Shown here piece by piece: positions 1-5,443 of a DNA stretch of 6,003 nucleotides (position 1 is the first letter of the stretch; every line of letters starts with the position of its first letter). The translations under genes and the position numbers were made by a program. Under the pieces are notes generated by a model. The model ran no database searches and was not told the origin of the DNA. It saw only the letters and a list, made by a program, of their open reading frames with translations. The stretch covers positions 1 through 6,003 of the forward strand of contig CAZFAP010000227.1 in assembly GCA_964516325.1 (NCBI GenBank). Reading direction: 5' to 3'. Source of the DNA: CAZFAP01 sp964516325. Lineage in GTDB: Bacteria; Auribacterota; JABMQX01.

Positions 1-54
1 GCCCCCCAGGGCAGTCTTCCGCAGCATTTCACGACGAGTGAGTCGCTCCGCCAT
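1..54 (-). CDS. N-terminus of a probable Tat-exported protein (partial)
   Basis: Only the first 18 codons lie in the window, read on the minus strand from the ATG at 54-52; the gene continues past position 1. A GGAGG ribosome binding site (minus strand of 63-67) sits 8 bases before the start, so the start is well supported. The peptide begins MAERLTRREMLRKTALGG. It has an RR pair at residues 7-8 followed by E-M-L-R-K and the onset of a hydrophobic Ala/Leu/Gly stretch, which resembles a twin-arginine (Tat) signal. In planctomycete- and verrucomicrobia-like genomes this kind of start is common on secreted Gfo/Idh/MocA-type oxidoreductases, sulfatases and similar proteins. Too little is visible to choose between them, so the product is unassigned. 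It diverges from everything else in the window and is not part of the downstream operon. Confidence 0.6.
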   Translation of the reverse strand, partial: MAERLTRREMLRKTALGG

Positions 55-113
55 TTTTCGGTCCTCCTATCGGAATTAAATACATGATTTCACAAGCACG
101 ATGACGTATGCAG

Positions 114-140
114 AACCCCGCCCTATGCGGGGTTGCTTTT
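114..140 (+). terminator. Rho-independent terminator-like hairpin
   Basis: A perfect 8-bp GC-rich stem, AACCCCGC (114-121) with GCGGGGTT (127-134), encloses a 5-base loop and is followed by GCTTTT on the plus strand. The T tract is short, so termination would be moderate. On the minus strand there is no T tract after the stem. No plus-strand gene precedes it inside the window. It could be a relic of a lost gene, a structure in the leader of the minus-strand gene, or a barrier to transcription entering the transposase region. Confidence 0.5.
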
Positions 141-169
141 CGACGGGATGAACAGGATACACTGGATTT
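137..169 (-). repeat. Dispersed 33-bp repeat, inverted copy
   Basis: The reverse complement of this segment aligns without gaps to 734-766 with 25 of 33 identical bases by hand count. The ends (AAATCC and GTCGAAAA) and the core ATCCTGT are conserved. The core 'aacaggat' resembles a repeat type found dispersed in many bacterial genomes. The two copies point towards each other and bracket the transposase remnant. Its function is unknown. Confidence 0.6.
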
Positions 170-231
170 CAAGACCCCGATGCCGGGGCACGACGACTTC
201 AGCCCAAGGCGCCTGAGTCACGGAACATACC

Positions 232-251
232 TTTATCCTGTAATCTTGTTA
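232..251 (+). repeat. Dispersed repeat, partial copy
   Basis: The segment contains TATCCTGTAATCTTGT. Its TATCCTGT (234-241) is exactly complementary to ACAGGATA (152-159) in the inverted copy, so the two could form the base of a stem-loop of about 90 bases. It runs in the same orientation as the copy at 734-766 but is shorter and more diverged. Confidence 0.45.
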
Positions 252-275
252 GGATGCGTAAGTCGCGGTTGAAAA

Positions 276-343
276 GGGAACCCTCCTGATGGCTAAAGTG
301 CAGAGAGCAAAGTTGCCTCAGAAACCAAGTCAGGAGGATTCCC
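276..343 (+). promoter_or_regulatory. Stem that sequesters the transposase ribosome binding site
   Basis: GGGAACCCTCCTGA (276-289) pairs with TCAGGAGGATTCCC (330-343) at 13 of 14 positions; the only mismatch is C281 against A338. The 3' arm contains the AGGAGG ribosome binding site (332-337) and ends one base before the ATG at 344. The 40-base loop can extend the stem (TGG 290-292 with CCA 325-327 across a small bulge) and contains a small hairpin at about 306-320. In the folded transcript the site would be hidden from ribosomes. This is a known way for insertion sequences to suppress translation from outside transcripts, as described for IS10 and IS200. The pairing is seen directly; the regulatory role is inferred. 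Confidence 0.6.
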
Positions 344-577
344 ATGAGCGTAACCAGTGTCCACTATGTGGGGTTGGATGTCCACAAAAAGGTGGTCGCT
401 TTCTGTGTGAAGACCAAGAAGGGGACGAGCCGGGAGGAGGGAATGATCCCTGCGACCCGCAAAGCCCTCAGCGATTGGCTCGCCAAACGGAAGCAGCCCT
501 GGACCGGGGCCATGGAGGCGACGCCGGTTACGGACGGGACCAATGACTATCTCTCGCCCCCGCAAAGTCGGTCTTGA
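344..577 (+). pseudogene. IS110-family DEDD transposase, 5' fragment
   Basis: The 77-residue product begins MSVTSVHYVGLDVHKK, the N-terminal signature of the IS110-family DEDD (RuvC-like) transposase domain. The first acidic catalytic residue is D12 (in GLDVHK). A second conserved acidic residue is E58 (in GAMEAT), after the typical segment IPATRKALSDWLAKR (35-49). Full-length members have about 330-400 residues, with a C-terminal Tnp_20 domain that carries the active serine. Here the family match decays after residue 60, where the next stretch keeps only a hint of the usual pattern (NDYL at 67-70), and a stop follows at 577. The remaining RuvC acidic residues and the serine domain are missing. 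The start at 344 is supported by AGGAGG at 332-337, six bases upstream, which is itself inside a stem. Recombinase activity is not possible from this fragment. Confidence 0.85.
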
Positions 578-782
578 CTTAACCATCCGTGCGCGGTAAT
601 TTGACCGTGTTACATGGAACCGGCGAGGCCGACTGTTACACCAACTCGTAAATACGATGGCGTGTCGAACTTATATGGGACGCTCCTTCCGACGGGATAA
701 CCTCGCAAACGGCGGGGCAGAGCAGCATCAGACAAATCCGGGTAATCCTGTAAATTCTGTCGAAAAATACGTCACCGAGTTT
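578..782. other. Non-coding junction between IS remnant and beta-helix fragment
   Basis: No gene is recognisable here. An open frame starts at ATG 657, but it has no ribosome binding site and its first 42 codons run through dispersed-repeat DNA (690-702 and 734-766), so I treat them as non-coding. CGACGGGATAACC (690-702) is partly complementary to 741-751 and 756-762. This gives another inverted pair of the same repeat family and mirrors the arrangement at 137-251. Confidence 0.5.
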
Positions 783-1511
783 ATGAATCAGACCACTATG
801 AAGAGCTGCCTTGTGTACGGCAACGGCACTACCACAAGCACGTACGGGGCGCTCACGTCTTACAGTGGGGCATTCGTGTCGTTGATCAACTGCACGGTCG
901 CGCATAACACCGCCAAGAGCACCAGCTGGGGCGGCGTCAGGTGCCTGTACAAGAACGGCACATACGGGTCAGCCACGGCGGTCAACTGCGTCCTGTGGGG
1001 AAACACCGGTTACGACCTCAAAGTTGACACCGGCGCCTCTGCGTCCGTGTCCTACTCCTGCGTCGGCACCTCTACGATAGCCCTGGACCAAACCAACATC
1101 CGGAGCGACCCCAAATTCGTCAACTCAGCGCAGAGGGATTACCACCTGCTGCGAGAGCCGCCCTGCGTTGACACAGGCAACAGTTCGGCCCCCGGAATCC
1201 CGGACATGGACTTCGAAGGGGACCCCAGGGTCGCCACTGGCCGCTATAGCGCTACCGTTGACATGGGGGCGGACGAGTATCCGTGGACCATGACAGTAGC
1301 GATAGTCAAGTCCGGCACGGATATTGAGGTCTCCTGGAACGCCATTCCGGCCGTGAGGTACTACCGGGTTGAGTACGCCGATGCGCTGAGCTTCGCAACC
1401 ACCTGGACCCCGTCGGTGAGGATTGACGCCCTCGGACTGGACAGGGCCATCTGGCTGGACTCCACCGTGGGCTCGCTCTGGATGAGGTTTTACAGGGTCA
1501 GGACCGACTGA
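657..1511 (+). pseudogene. Beta-helix / choice-of-anchor-Q surface protein, 5'-truncated
   Basis: The frame reads 284 residues from ATG 657, but family-like sequence begins only near residue 43 (ATG 783). The earlier part is translated repeat DNA and has no signal peptide or ribosome binding site. Residues 48-118 hold the last beta-helix turns, with the repeated Asn-Cys motif (INCTVAHN 77-84, VNCVLWGN 109-116). Residues 108-209 form a choice-of-anchor-Q module: DPKFVN at 151-156, DYHL, PPCVDTGN at 168-175, a D-x-EGDPR stretch and DMGADEY at 202-208. Residues 211-284 form a C-terminal beta-domain with SWNAIPAVRYYRVEY and the ending MRFYRVRTD. Intact relatives carry a signal peptide and many more helix turns. 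AGG is the main arginine codon here (about 9 of 13), unlike its neighbours. The next beta-helix gene starts 15 bases downstream. It is probably a broken gene, although an internal start such as ATG 783 or 798 cannot be excluded. Confidence 0.7.
734..766 (+). repeat. Dispersed 33-bp repeat, direct copy
   Basis: This copy matches the reverse complement of 137-169 at 25 of 33 bases. It ends in GTCGAAAA, about 17 bases before the first codon of the beta-helix fragment that looks homologous to its family. Insertion of this repeat, or recombination at it, may have removed the 5' end of that gene. Confidence 0.6.
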
Positions 1512-1518
1512 CAATTCC

Positions 1519-1523
1519 GGAGG
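1519..1523 (+). promoter_or_regulatory. Ribosome binding site with short spacing for the large beta-helix gene
   Basis: GGAGG lies only three bases before the ATG at 1527, shorter than the usual 5-9. It is the only Shine-Dalgarno match near this start. An alternative start at ATG 1614 (residue 30) would leave a short, weak signal peptide and has no comparable site, so 1527 is preferred. Confidence 0.5.
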
Positions 1524-1526
1524 AAC

Positions 1527-2576
1527 ATGGGCTTCCAAACGGCCGACCACGATCCTCAGGCGACCCCGCGCGCCGAGCCACCCCGCCGGGCCGTCGCGCT
1601 GTGGCCCACTGTTATGCTGGCCGCCGTGACGCCCTGCGTCTCCACGCTCGAGGGCGCCACAATTGTCTGCCCGTCAGACCAGTACCCCAGCTTCTACCAT
1701 GCAATGCAGGCTGTGCAGCCCGGAGACACGGTGAGGCTCCTTCCCGGCACCTACGGGACCGCGGGCGCCGCGCTGAAGGACGGAGTCGCTCTCGTAGGCT
1801 CCGGGCCCTCCGTGACCGCGCTCCGCTACTCCGACGATCGTCACTCCACCTTGAAGGCCGATAACGTGCGCGGGGCCCTTCTGGAGGGTCTGACCCTCGT
1901 CGCCCTACGGGGAGAAACGTCCCAGGACCAGCTTGGATACTGGTCCGCGGCAGGTGGCGCCCTTTACTGCCGCGCCAGCGAGGTGACCATCCGCAACTGC
2001 GTCCTGGCGGGCGGGAACACGCGCTTGTTCACCGACGACGGGATCGGCGGGGCCATATACGCGACCGAAGGCTCCTCCCTCACCCTTGTGGACTGCGTCC
2101 TCAGGGACAACTGCGCCGACGCCGGGGGCGCGATCTATTTTGACGGCTACGCCAGTGCCGACACGCTCACCATGGTAGGCTGCGTCCTCGAATCGAACCG
2201 CGCGTTCGATTACGGCGGTGCCGTGTATATCTCAGGGCCGGGCCGAGTCCTCCTGGAGCGCTGCCGCATCGTGGGCAACACCGCCGGCTGGGGCGCCGCC
2301 ATCAACTCCTTCGGGGCCACCCTCACGCTCAGGGACTGTGTCGTCATGAATAACATCGCCCGCGGCTCGCCGGGAGCGGTGGTCGGACAGGGGGGGCCCG
2401 CTTGTAGTGGGCGCGCCCGACTTCACAGCGGAGAACTGCGTCATCGCCAACAACCTCCTCGCCGATGTTGCCCACAACGGCTTCGTGGCGGGGGCGGGGC
2501 TCTACCTCGGAGGCGGCTCAGCGACCCTGACGAATTGCACCATAGCGGGCAACAAGATTCTCGAGATCAACGATGA
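1527..2576 (+). CDS. Large beta-helix surface protein, 5' part before a frameshift
   Basis: This is the N-terminal part of a secreted right-handed parallel beta-helix protein. Residues 1-44 are an unusually long signal peptide: a polar, Arg/Pro-rich start, then a hydrophobic AVALWPTVMLAAVTP core and a possible cleavage site after VSTLEGA. Residues 45-76 are the typical first coil of these proteins (P-S-D-x-Y-P-S at 49-55, Q-P-G-D-T-V at 64-69, P-G-T-Y at 73-76). Imperfect turns of roughly 25-35 residues follow, each with a [N/D/G/R]-C-[V/R]-[L/I/V] step and a GGA-I/V-Y segment. Homology stops at about residue 288, where a run of seven Gs (2390-2396) puts the frame out. The last 60 residues, to the stop at 2576, are Arg/Pro/Gly-rich nonsense. 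Removing one G joins this frame to the one ending at 4476. The gene lies 15 bases after the upstream beta-helix fragment and was probably co-transcribed with it. No catalytic residues can be assigned. Confidence 0.75.
   Translation: MGFQTADHDPQATPRAEPPRRAVALWPTVMLAAVTPCVSTLEGATIVCPSDQYPSFYHAMQAVQPGDTVRLLPGTYGTAGAALKDGVALVGSGPSVTALRYSDDRHSTLKADNVRGALLEGLTLVALRGETSQDQLGYWSAAGGALYCRASEVTIRNCVLAGGNTRLFTDDGIGGAIYATEGSSLTLVDCVLRDNCADAGGAIYFDGYASADTLTMVGCVLESNRAFDYGGAVYISGPGRVLLERCRIVGNTAGWGAAINSFGATLTLRDCVVMNNIARGSPGAVVGQGGPACSGRARLHSGELRHRQQPPRRCCPQRLRGGGGALPRRRLSDPDELHHSGQQDSRDQR
2390..2396 (+). other. Seven-G run at the frameshift
   Basis: CAG is followed here by GGGGGG and then CCC. With seven Gs the upstream beta-helix frame goes into nonsense. 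With six, the reading continues as Q-G-G-P-L-V-V-G-A-P-D-F-T into the next beta-helix turn. The protein evidence for one interrupted gene is strong. Whether the extra G is a true mutation, a slippage or phase-variation site, or a sequencing error cannot be decided from one sequence. Confidence 0.75.
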
Positions 2577-4476
2577 GGACCTCTACCGCAGGGGGGGAGG
2601 CGTCTTCCTGGCTGGAACCACGGCCAAGATCGCGAACTGTATCTTCTGGGACAACACGCAGGATATTTCTTACACGTCGCCGTCCAAATTCGACGTTTCC
2701 TACTGCGACATGGAGGACATGTTTCCCGGGGTGGGGATCATTCATGAGCCGCCGAAGTTTGTGGACCCCAAGAACGGAGATTTCCGGCTCTTGGGCGATT
2801 CCCCGTGCATAGACCAGGGAAATGACCATCCCGACATCATCCCCCTTACCGACATCGAAGGGAAGCCTCGTATCATTTTTGGTCGAAAGTTCAATCGGCC
2901 GGACTTGGGCGCCTACGAGTACGACCCGTCCATTCCTCTTCGGATTTGCACGGAGTCGCTCGATACCTCCATCGCCGACCACGAATACAACGTGGAGCTG
3001 AAAGCCACGGGCGGCTTCGCCCCCTATTCCTGGTGTCTTCCTTCCGGGAATCTTCCGTCGGGGCTGAGCCTCTCCTCCGACGGGATTCTCTCCGGCATCC
3101 CCGCGGCGCCGGGGAGCTACGAATTCGCGCTTTCGGTGAGAAATTCCGGCGGGGACGAGCGACGGCAGACGTATATGCTCGATGTCTCTGGCTATCAGCG
3201 CTGGTACGTTGACGCGAACGTGGGCTCTCCCGGCGACGGAAAATCCCCCGGCGCCGCCTTCGCCTCCATTCAGGACGCAGTGAACGCAGCGGGTGAGGGC
3301 GACATGGTTCACGTCTCCCCCGGGCAATACCTCGGTCCCATTGAGGTTCATGTCCCCATTGACATCCTCGGTCCCGGGCCCGAACAGGCCACGATAGACG
3401 GCCAGCAGAAGGGCTCCGTCATCTCGTTCTGGCTTCTTCCTTTCGGGAAGCTCTCCGGCTTCAAGATAACGAACGGTCTCGCCGACAAAGGGGGCGGGCT
3501 TTTCCTGTACGAATCGGGAATCGCCGTCACTGACTGCCTCGTCGAATTGAACAGCGCCAACTACCTCGGCGGGGGCATCTACGCCAATCTGTCCCCGGCG
3601 AAAATCAACAATTGCGTCGTGAGGAACAACGTTAGCGGGCTGGGCACGGAATACGCGGTCCAGGCCGGCGGCGGCATCTATTCCTACTTCTCTCCGCTGG
3701 AGATAGACCGCTGCGTCGTCGAGAAAAATGGCGTGAAGCAGGCGGGGTATCCGTGGTGGGGCGGCGGCCTGACCCTCCACGGCTCTCACCCTACCCTCAC
3801 CAATACGCTCGTCGCCAAAAACTTCCTCGAAAGCACGTCGCAATATAAGTTAGGCGCGGGCATCTTCGCCCTGTTTGGCTCGCCCGCTATCGTCAACTGC
3901 ACCATCGCCGACAATTTCGTGGAGCCGGACCCCTTTTACCTCCGCGTCGGGGGAATCGGCGCCGTCGAATGCGGCATCGCCGTTGTGAACTGCATCCTCT
4001 GGGGAAACGGAGTTGACCTCCTCGACGCGAAAGCGCAGTTCTCCGTCGTCGGCACGCCTCCCAAATGGGCCGAAGGACGCGGCAACATCACCCTCGATCC
4101 GCAGTTTGTGGACGCGGCTTCCGGCGATTACCGCTTGAAGGACACATCGCCCTGCATTGACGCGGGATGGAACCTGTACAGCGAAGGTCTGGAAACCGAC
4201 CTCGACGGAAAAACGCGAATCCTCAACGGAGTCGTGGACATGGGCGCCTACGAGCATCCGAGACACGAATTTGGGCGGCTCGCGATTGGCAGGGACGCGA
4301 ATGCCGTTATGTTGAGATGGAACAGCTTCCCTGGCGAGACCTATGCCGTCGAGACCAGCGACGACCTCCTGCGCTGGCAGCCCGTCGCCAGCCAGCCCTC
4401 CGGCGGCCTCTACACGACGTGGACTTCGCCCGCCGACCTGTTCTGGCCAAAATTCTTCCGCATCTCTCGCCCGTGA
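2407..4476 (+). CDS. Large beta-helix surface protein, 3' part (anchor-Q, Ig, beta-helix, anchor-Q)
   Basis: This continues the gene begun at 1527. Homologous coding starts right after the G run at 2392, and the GTG at 2407 is not a likely true start because it has no ribosome binding site or signal peptide. In the restored 982-residue numbering the parts are as follows. The end of beta-helix 1 runs to about residue 370. The first choice-of-anchor-Q module is at 370-466 (NCIFWDN, PKFVDP, DSPCIDQGN, DLGAYEY). A putative Ig domain of the He_PIG type is at 469-555 (LPSGLSLSSDGILSGIP). A second beta-helix is at 559-828, starting WYVDANVGSPGDG with its own IQDAVNAAGEGD coil and repeated GGGIY and NCxV/I turns. 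A second anchor-Q module is at 820-910 (DPQFVD, SPCIDAG, DMGAYEH). A C-terminal beta-domain at 914-982 ends KFFRISRP. The product is probably exported and surface-associated; its ligand is unknown. The gene ends 47 bases before the -35 box of the next transcription unit, and no clear terminator hairpin was seen. Confidence 0.8.
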   Translation: MGAPDFTAENCVIANNLLADVAHNGFVAGAGLYLGGGSATLTNCTIAGNKILEINDEDLYRRGGGVFLAGTTAKIANCIFWDNTQDISYTSPSKFDVSYCDMEDMFPGVGIIHEPPKFVDPKNGDFRLLGDSPCIDQGNDHPDIIPLTDIEGKPRIIFGRKFNRPDLGAYEYDPSIPLRICTESLDTSIADHEYNVELKATGGFAPYSWCLPSGNLPSGLSLSSDGILSGIPAAPGSYEFALSVRNSGGDERRQTYMLDVSGYQRWYVDANVGSPGDGKSPGAAFASIQDAVNAAGEGDMVHVSPGQYLGPIEVHVPIDILGPGPEQATIDGQQKGSVISFWLLPFGKLSGFKITNGLADKGGGLFLYESGIAVTDCLVELNSANYLGGGIYANLSPAKINNCVVRNNVSGLGTEYAVQAGGGIYSYFSPLEIDRCVVEKNGVKQAGYPWWGGGLTLHGSHPTLTNTLVAKNFLESTSQYKLGAGIFALFGSPAIVNCTIADNFVEPDPFYLRVGGIGAVECGIAVVNCILWGNGVDLLDAKAQFSVVGTPPKWAEGRGNITLDPQFVDAASGDYRLKDTSPCIDAGWNLYSEGLETDLDGKTRILNGVVDMGAYEHPRHEFGRLAIGRDANAVMLRWNSFPGETYAVETSDDLLRWQPVASQPSGGLYTTWTSPADLFWPKFFRISRP

Positions 4477-4523
4477 GCCGGCCCACCGCACGTGACGCGC
4501 GAAGTACCGATCCATCCCTTGCC

Positions 4524-4552
4524 TTGACTCTCCTCTCGTGTTGATGTACCCT
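4524..4552 (+). promoter_or_regulatory. Sigma70-like promoter of the dehydrogenase operon
   Basis: TTGACT (4524-4529) and TACCCT (4547-4552) are separated by exactly 17 bases. The -35 box matches the consensus at five of six positions; the -10 box keeps only the key T, A and final T. Transcription would begin near 4558-4560, leaving a leader of about 40 bases before the ATG at 4600. It separates the dehydrogenases from the beta-helix gene. Confidence 0.45.
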
Positions 4553-4587
4553 CGCAAATGTGCGTGGCGAAACCATGCAGCCCAATT

Positions 4588-4593
4588 GAGGAG
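4588..4593 (+). promoter_or_regulatory. Ribosome binding site that fixes the start at 4600
   Basis: GAGGAG stands six bases before ATG 4600. An in-frame ATG at 4558 would add 14 residues, but it has no such site and lies at or before the predicted transcription start, so 4600 is the better start. Confidence 0.75.
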
Positions 4594-4599
4594 CAGACC

Positions 4600-5430
4600 A
4601 TGAGTGCGCGACAGGCTGATCTATCTGGCATTTCCGGGAAAGTCGCGGTCATCACCGGCGGTGGCGGTGTTCTGTGCAGCACCATCGCAAAGGCCCTCGC
4701 CGCGCGTGGCGTCAGGACGGCGATTCTCGACGTGAAAGAAGACGCCGCGAAGGAAGTGGCGGACGCTATCAACTCCTCCGGAGGAGAGGCGCTCGCCATG
4801 AAAGTCAACGTCCTCGACAAAGGCGACGTTCTCGCCGCGAGGGACAGGGTGATGGAGCGTTTCGGGAAGGTTGATTTTCTTATCAACGGCGCCGGCGGCA
4901 ATCACCCCGACGCGACCACCTCTCCGGAAAAAGAGTTTTTCGATCTCCCCCTCGACGCCATTCGCTGGGTCTTCGATTTGAATTTCATCGGCACGTTCAT
5001 CCCATGCCAGGTTTTTGGCAGAGACATGGCGACGCAGGGAGAGGGCGTCATTCTCAACATGTGTTCCACGAACGCCATCCGTCCCCTGACGAGGATTCCC
5101 GCCTACTCCGCCGCCAAAGCTGCCGTCTCGAATTTCACGCAATGGCTCGCGGTCCATTTTTCGCAGAACTACTCCAAAAAGATTCGCGTCAATGCCATCG
5201 CCCCCGGTTTCTTCCTCACGCACCAAAACCGATTTCTCCTCACCGACGAGAAAACGGGCGAACTGACGCCGCGCGGGAAAGCAATCACCGCCCATACGCC
5301 GATGGGCCGTTTCGGCGACCCGAACGACCTCGTGGGGACGGTGGTCTGGCTTCTTTCGGCGGGAGCGGAGTTCGTCCACGGCGCGGTCATTCCAGTGGAC
5401 GGCGGCTATTCGGCGTACAGCGGGATTTGA
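4600..5430 (+). CDS. SDR oxidoreductase, probable D-mannonate oxidoreductase (fructuronate reductase)
   Basis: This complete 276-residue classical short-chain dehydrogenase has a Rossmann fold, is cytoplasmic and is NAD(P)-dependent. The nucleotide loop TGGGGVLC (19-26) lacks the usual third glycine. An Asp (D44, in ILDVKED) at the end of the second strand favours NAD(H). NGAG at 96-99 replaces the common NNAG. The catalytic set is N128 (DLNFIG), S156 (MCSTNA), Y169 and K173 (PAYSAAK), all present. The GGGGVLC loop, the INGAGGNHP segment and APGFFLTHQNRFLLTDEKTGEL in the substrate-lid region recall proteins annotated as SDR-type D-mannonate oxidoreductase, which interconverts D-fructuronate and D-mannonate in hexuronate breakdown. 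That assignment is from memory of the family, and the substrate is unproven. The C-terminus VIPVDGGYSAYSGI is intact. It is the first gene after a predicted promoter, and a second dehydrogenase follows 13 bases later, so they probably form an operon. Confidence 0.88.
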   Translation: MSARQADLSGISGKVAVITGGGGVLCSTIAKALAARGVRTAILDVKEDAAKEVADAINSSGGEALAMKVNVLDKGDVLAARDRVMERFGKVDFLINGAGGNHPDATTSPEKEFFDLPLDAIRWVFDLNFIGTFIPCQVFGRDMATQGEGVILNMCSTNAIRPLTRIPAYSAAKAAVSNFTQWLAVHFSQNYSKKIRVNAIAPGFFLTHQNRFLLTDEKTGELTPRGKAITAHTPMGRFGDPNDLVGTVVWLLSAGAEFVHGAVIPVDGGYSAYSGI

Positions 5431-5443
5431 TTCGGAGAAAGAA

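Larger units (their letters stand above)
55..343. other. Intergenic region with hairpins and repeats
   Basis: This stretch separates the minus-strand gene from the transposase remnant and contains no credible gene. In order it holds a terminator-like hairpin (114-140), an inverted copy of a dispersed repeat (137-169), a small perfect stem CCCCG/CGGGG (175-179 with 184-188), the palindrome AGGCGCCT (207-214), a direct-orientation partial repeat copy (232-251), and a long stem enclosing the transposase ribosome binding site (276-343). I found no convincing -35/-10 pair for the minus-strand gene. The right part, roughly 170-343, occupies the place where IS110-group elements carry their left-end non-coding DNA. 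Confidence 0.6.
255..577 (+). mobile_element. IS110-family insertion sequence remnant
   Basis: This is the left part of an IS110-family element: some upstream non-coding DNA and the first fifth or so of the transposase. IS110 elements generally lack long terminal inverted repeats, so the left boundary given here is a guess. The right boundary is where similarity to the family stops (about 524-577). The rest of the transposase and the right end are not in the window; 578-782 shows no recognisable transposase remnant in any frame. The element is therefore inactive by itself. Confidence 0.6.

Noticed and set aside
60..110. Promoter for the minus-strand gene using the AT-rich stretch near 74-90
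   Set aside because: A TATTTA-like -10 can be drawn on the minus strand, but no acceptable -35 box lies at 16-18 bases, so I did not annotate it.
289..546. Plus-strand frame of 85 codons overlapping the transposase start
   Set aside because: Its start lies inside the 5' arm of the SD-sequestering stem, has no ribosome binding site, and the product is low-complexity and unlike any family I know. The overlapping frame from 344 is clearly IS110-like.
1990..2545. Recurring 'aactgcgtc' words as a possible CRISPR or tandem DNA repeat
   Set aside because: They are codons for the Asn/Asp-Cys-Val step of successive beta-helix turns, spaced irregularly and in frame. They are protein repeats, not a CRISPR array.
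2518..3843. Long minus-strand open frame (441 codons) opposite the beta-helix gene
   Set aside because: It is Arg/Pro/Gly/Val-rich with no recognisable domain, and it lies opposite a strand with clear beta-helix homology. Such frames are expected in GC-rich coding DNA.
4477..4523. Possible terminator after the large beta-helix gene
   Set aside because: I could find no stem of useful length followed by a T tract, only short GC-rich complementarity such as around GCACGTG.
4558..4599. Upstream in-frame start for the first dehydrogenase
   Set aside because: It has no ribosome binding site and coincides with the predicted transcription start, while ATG 4600 has GAGGAG at ideal spacing and gives a normal SDR length.
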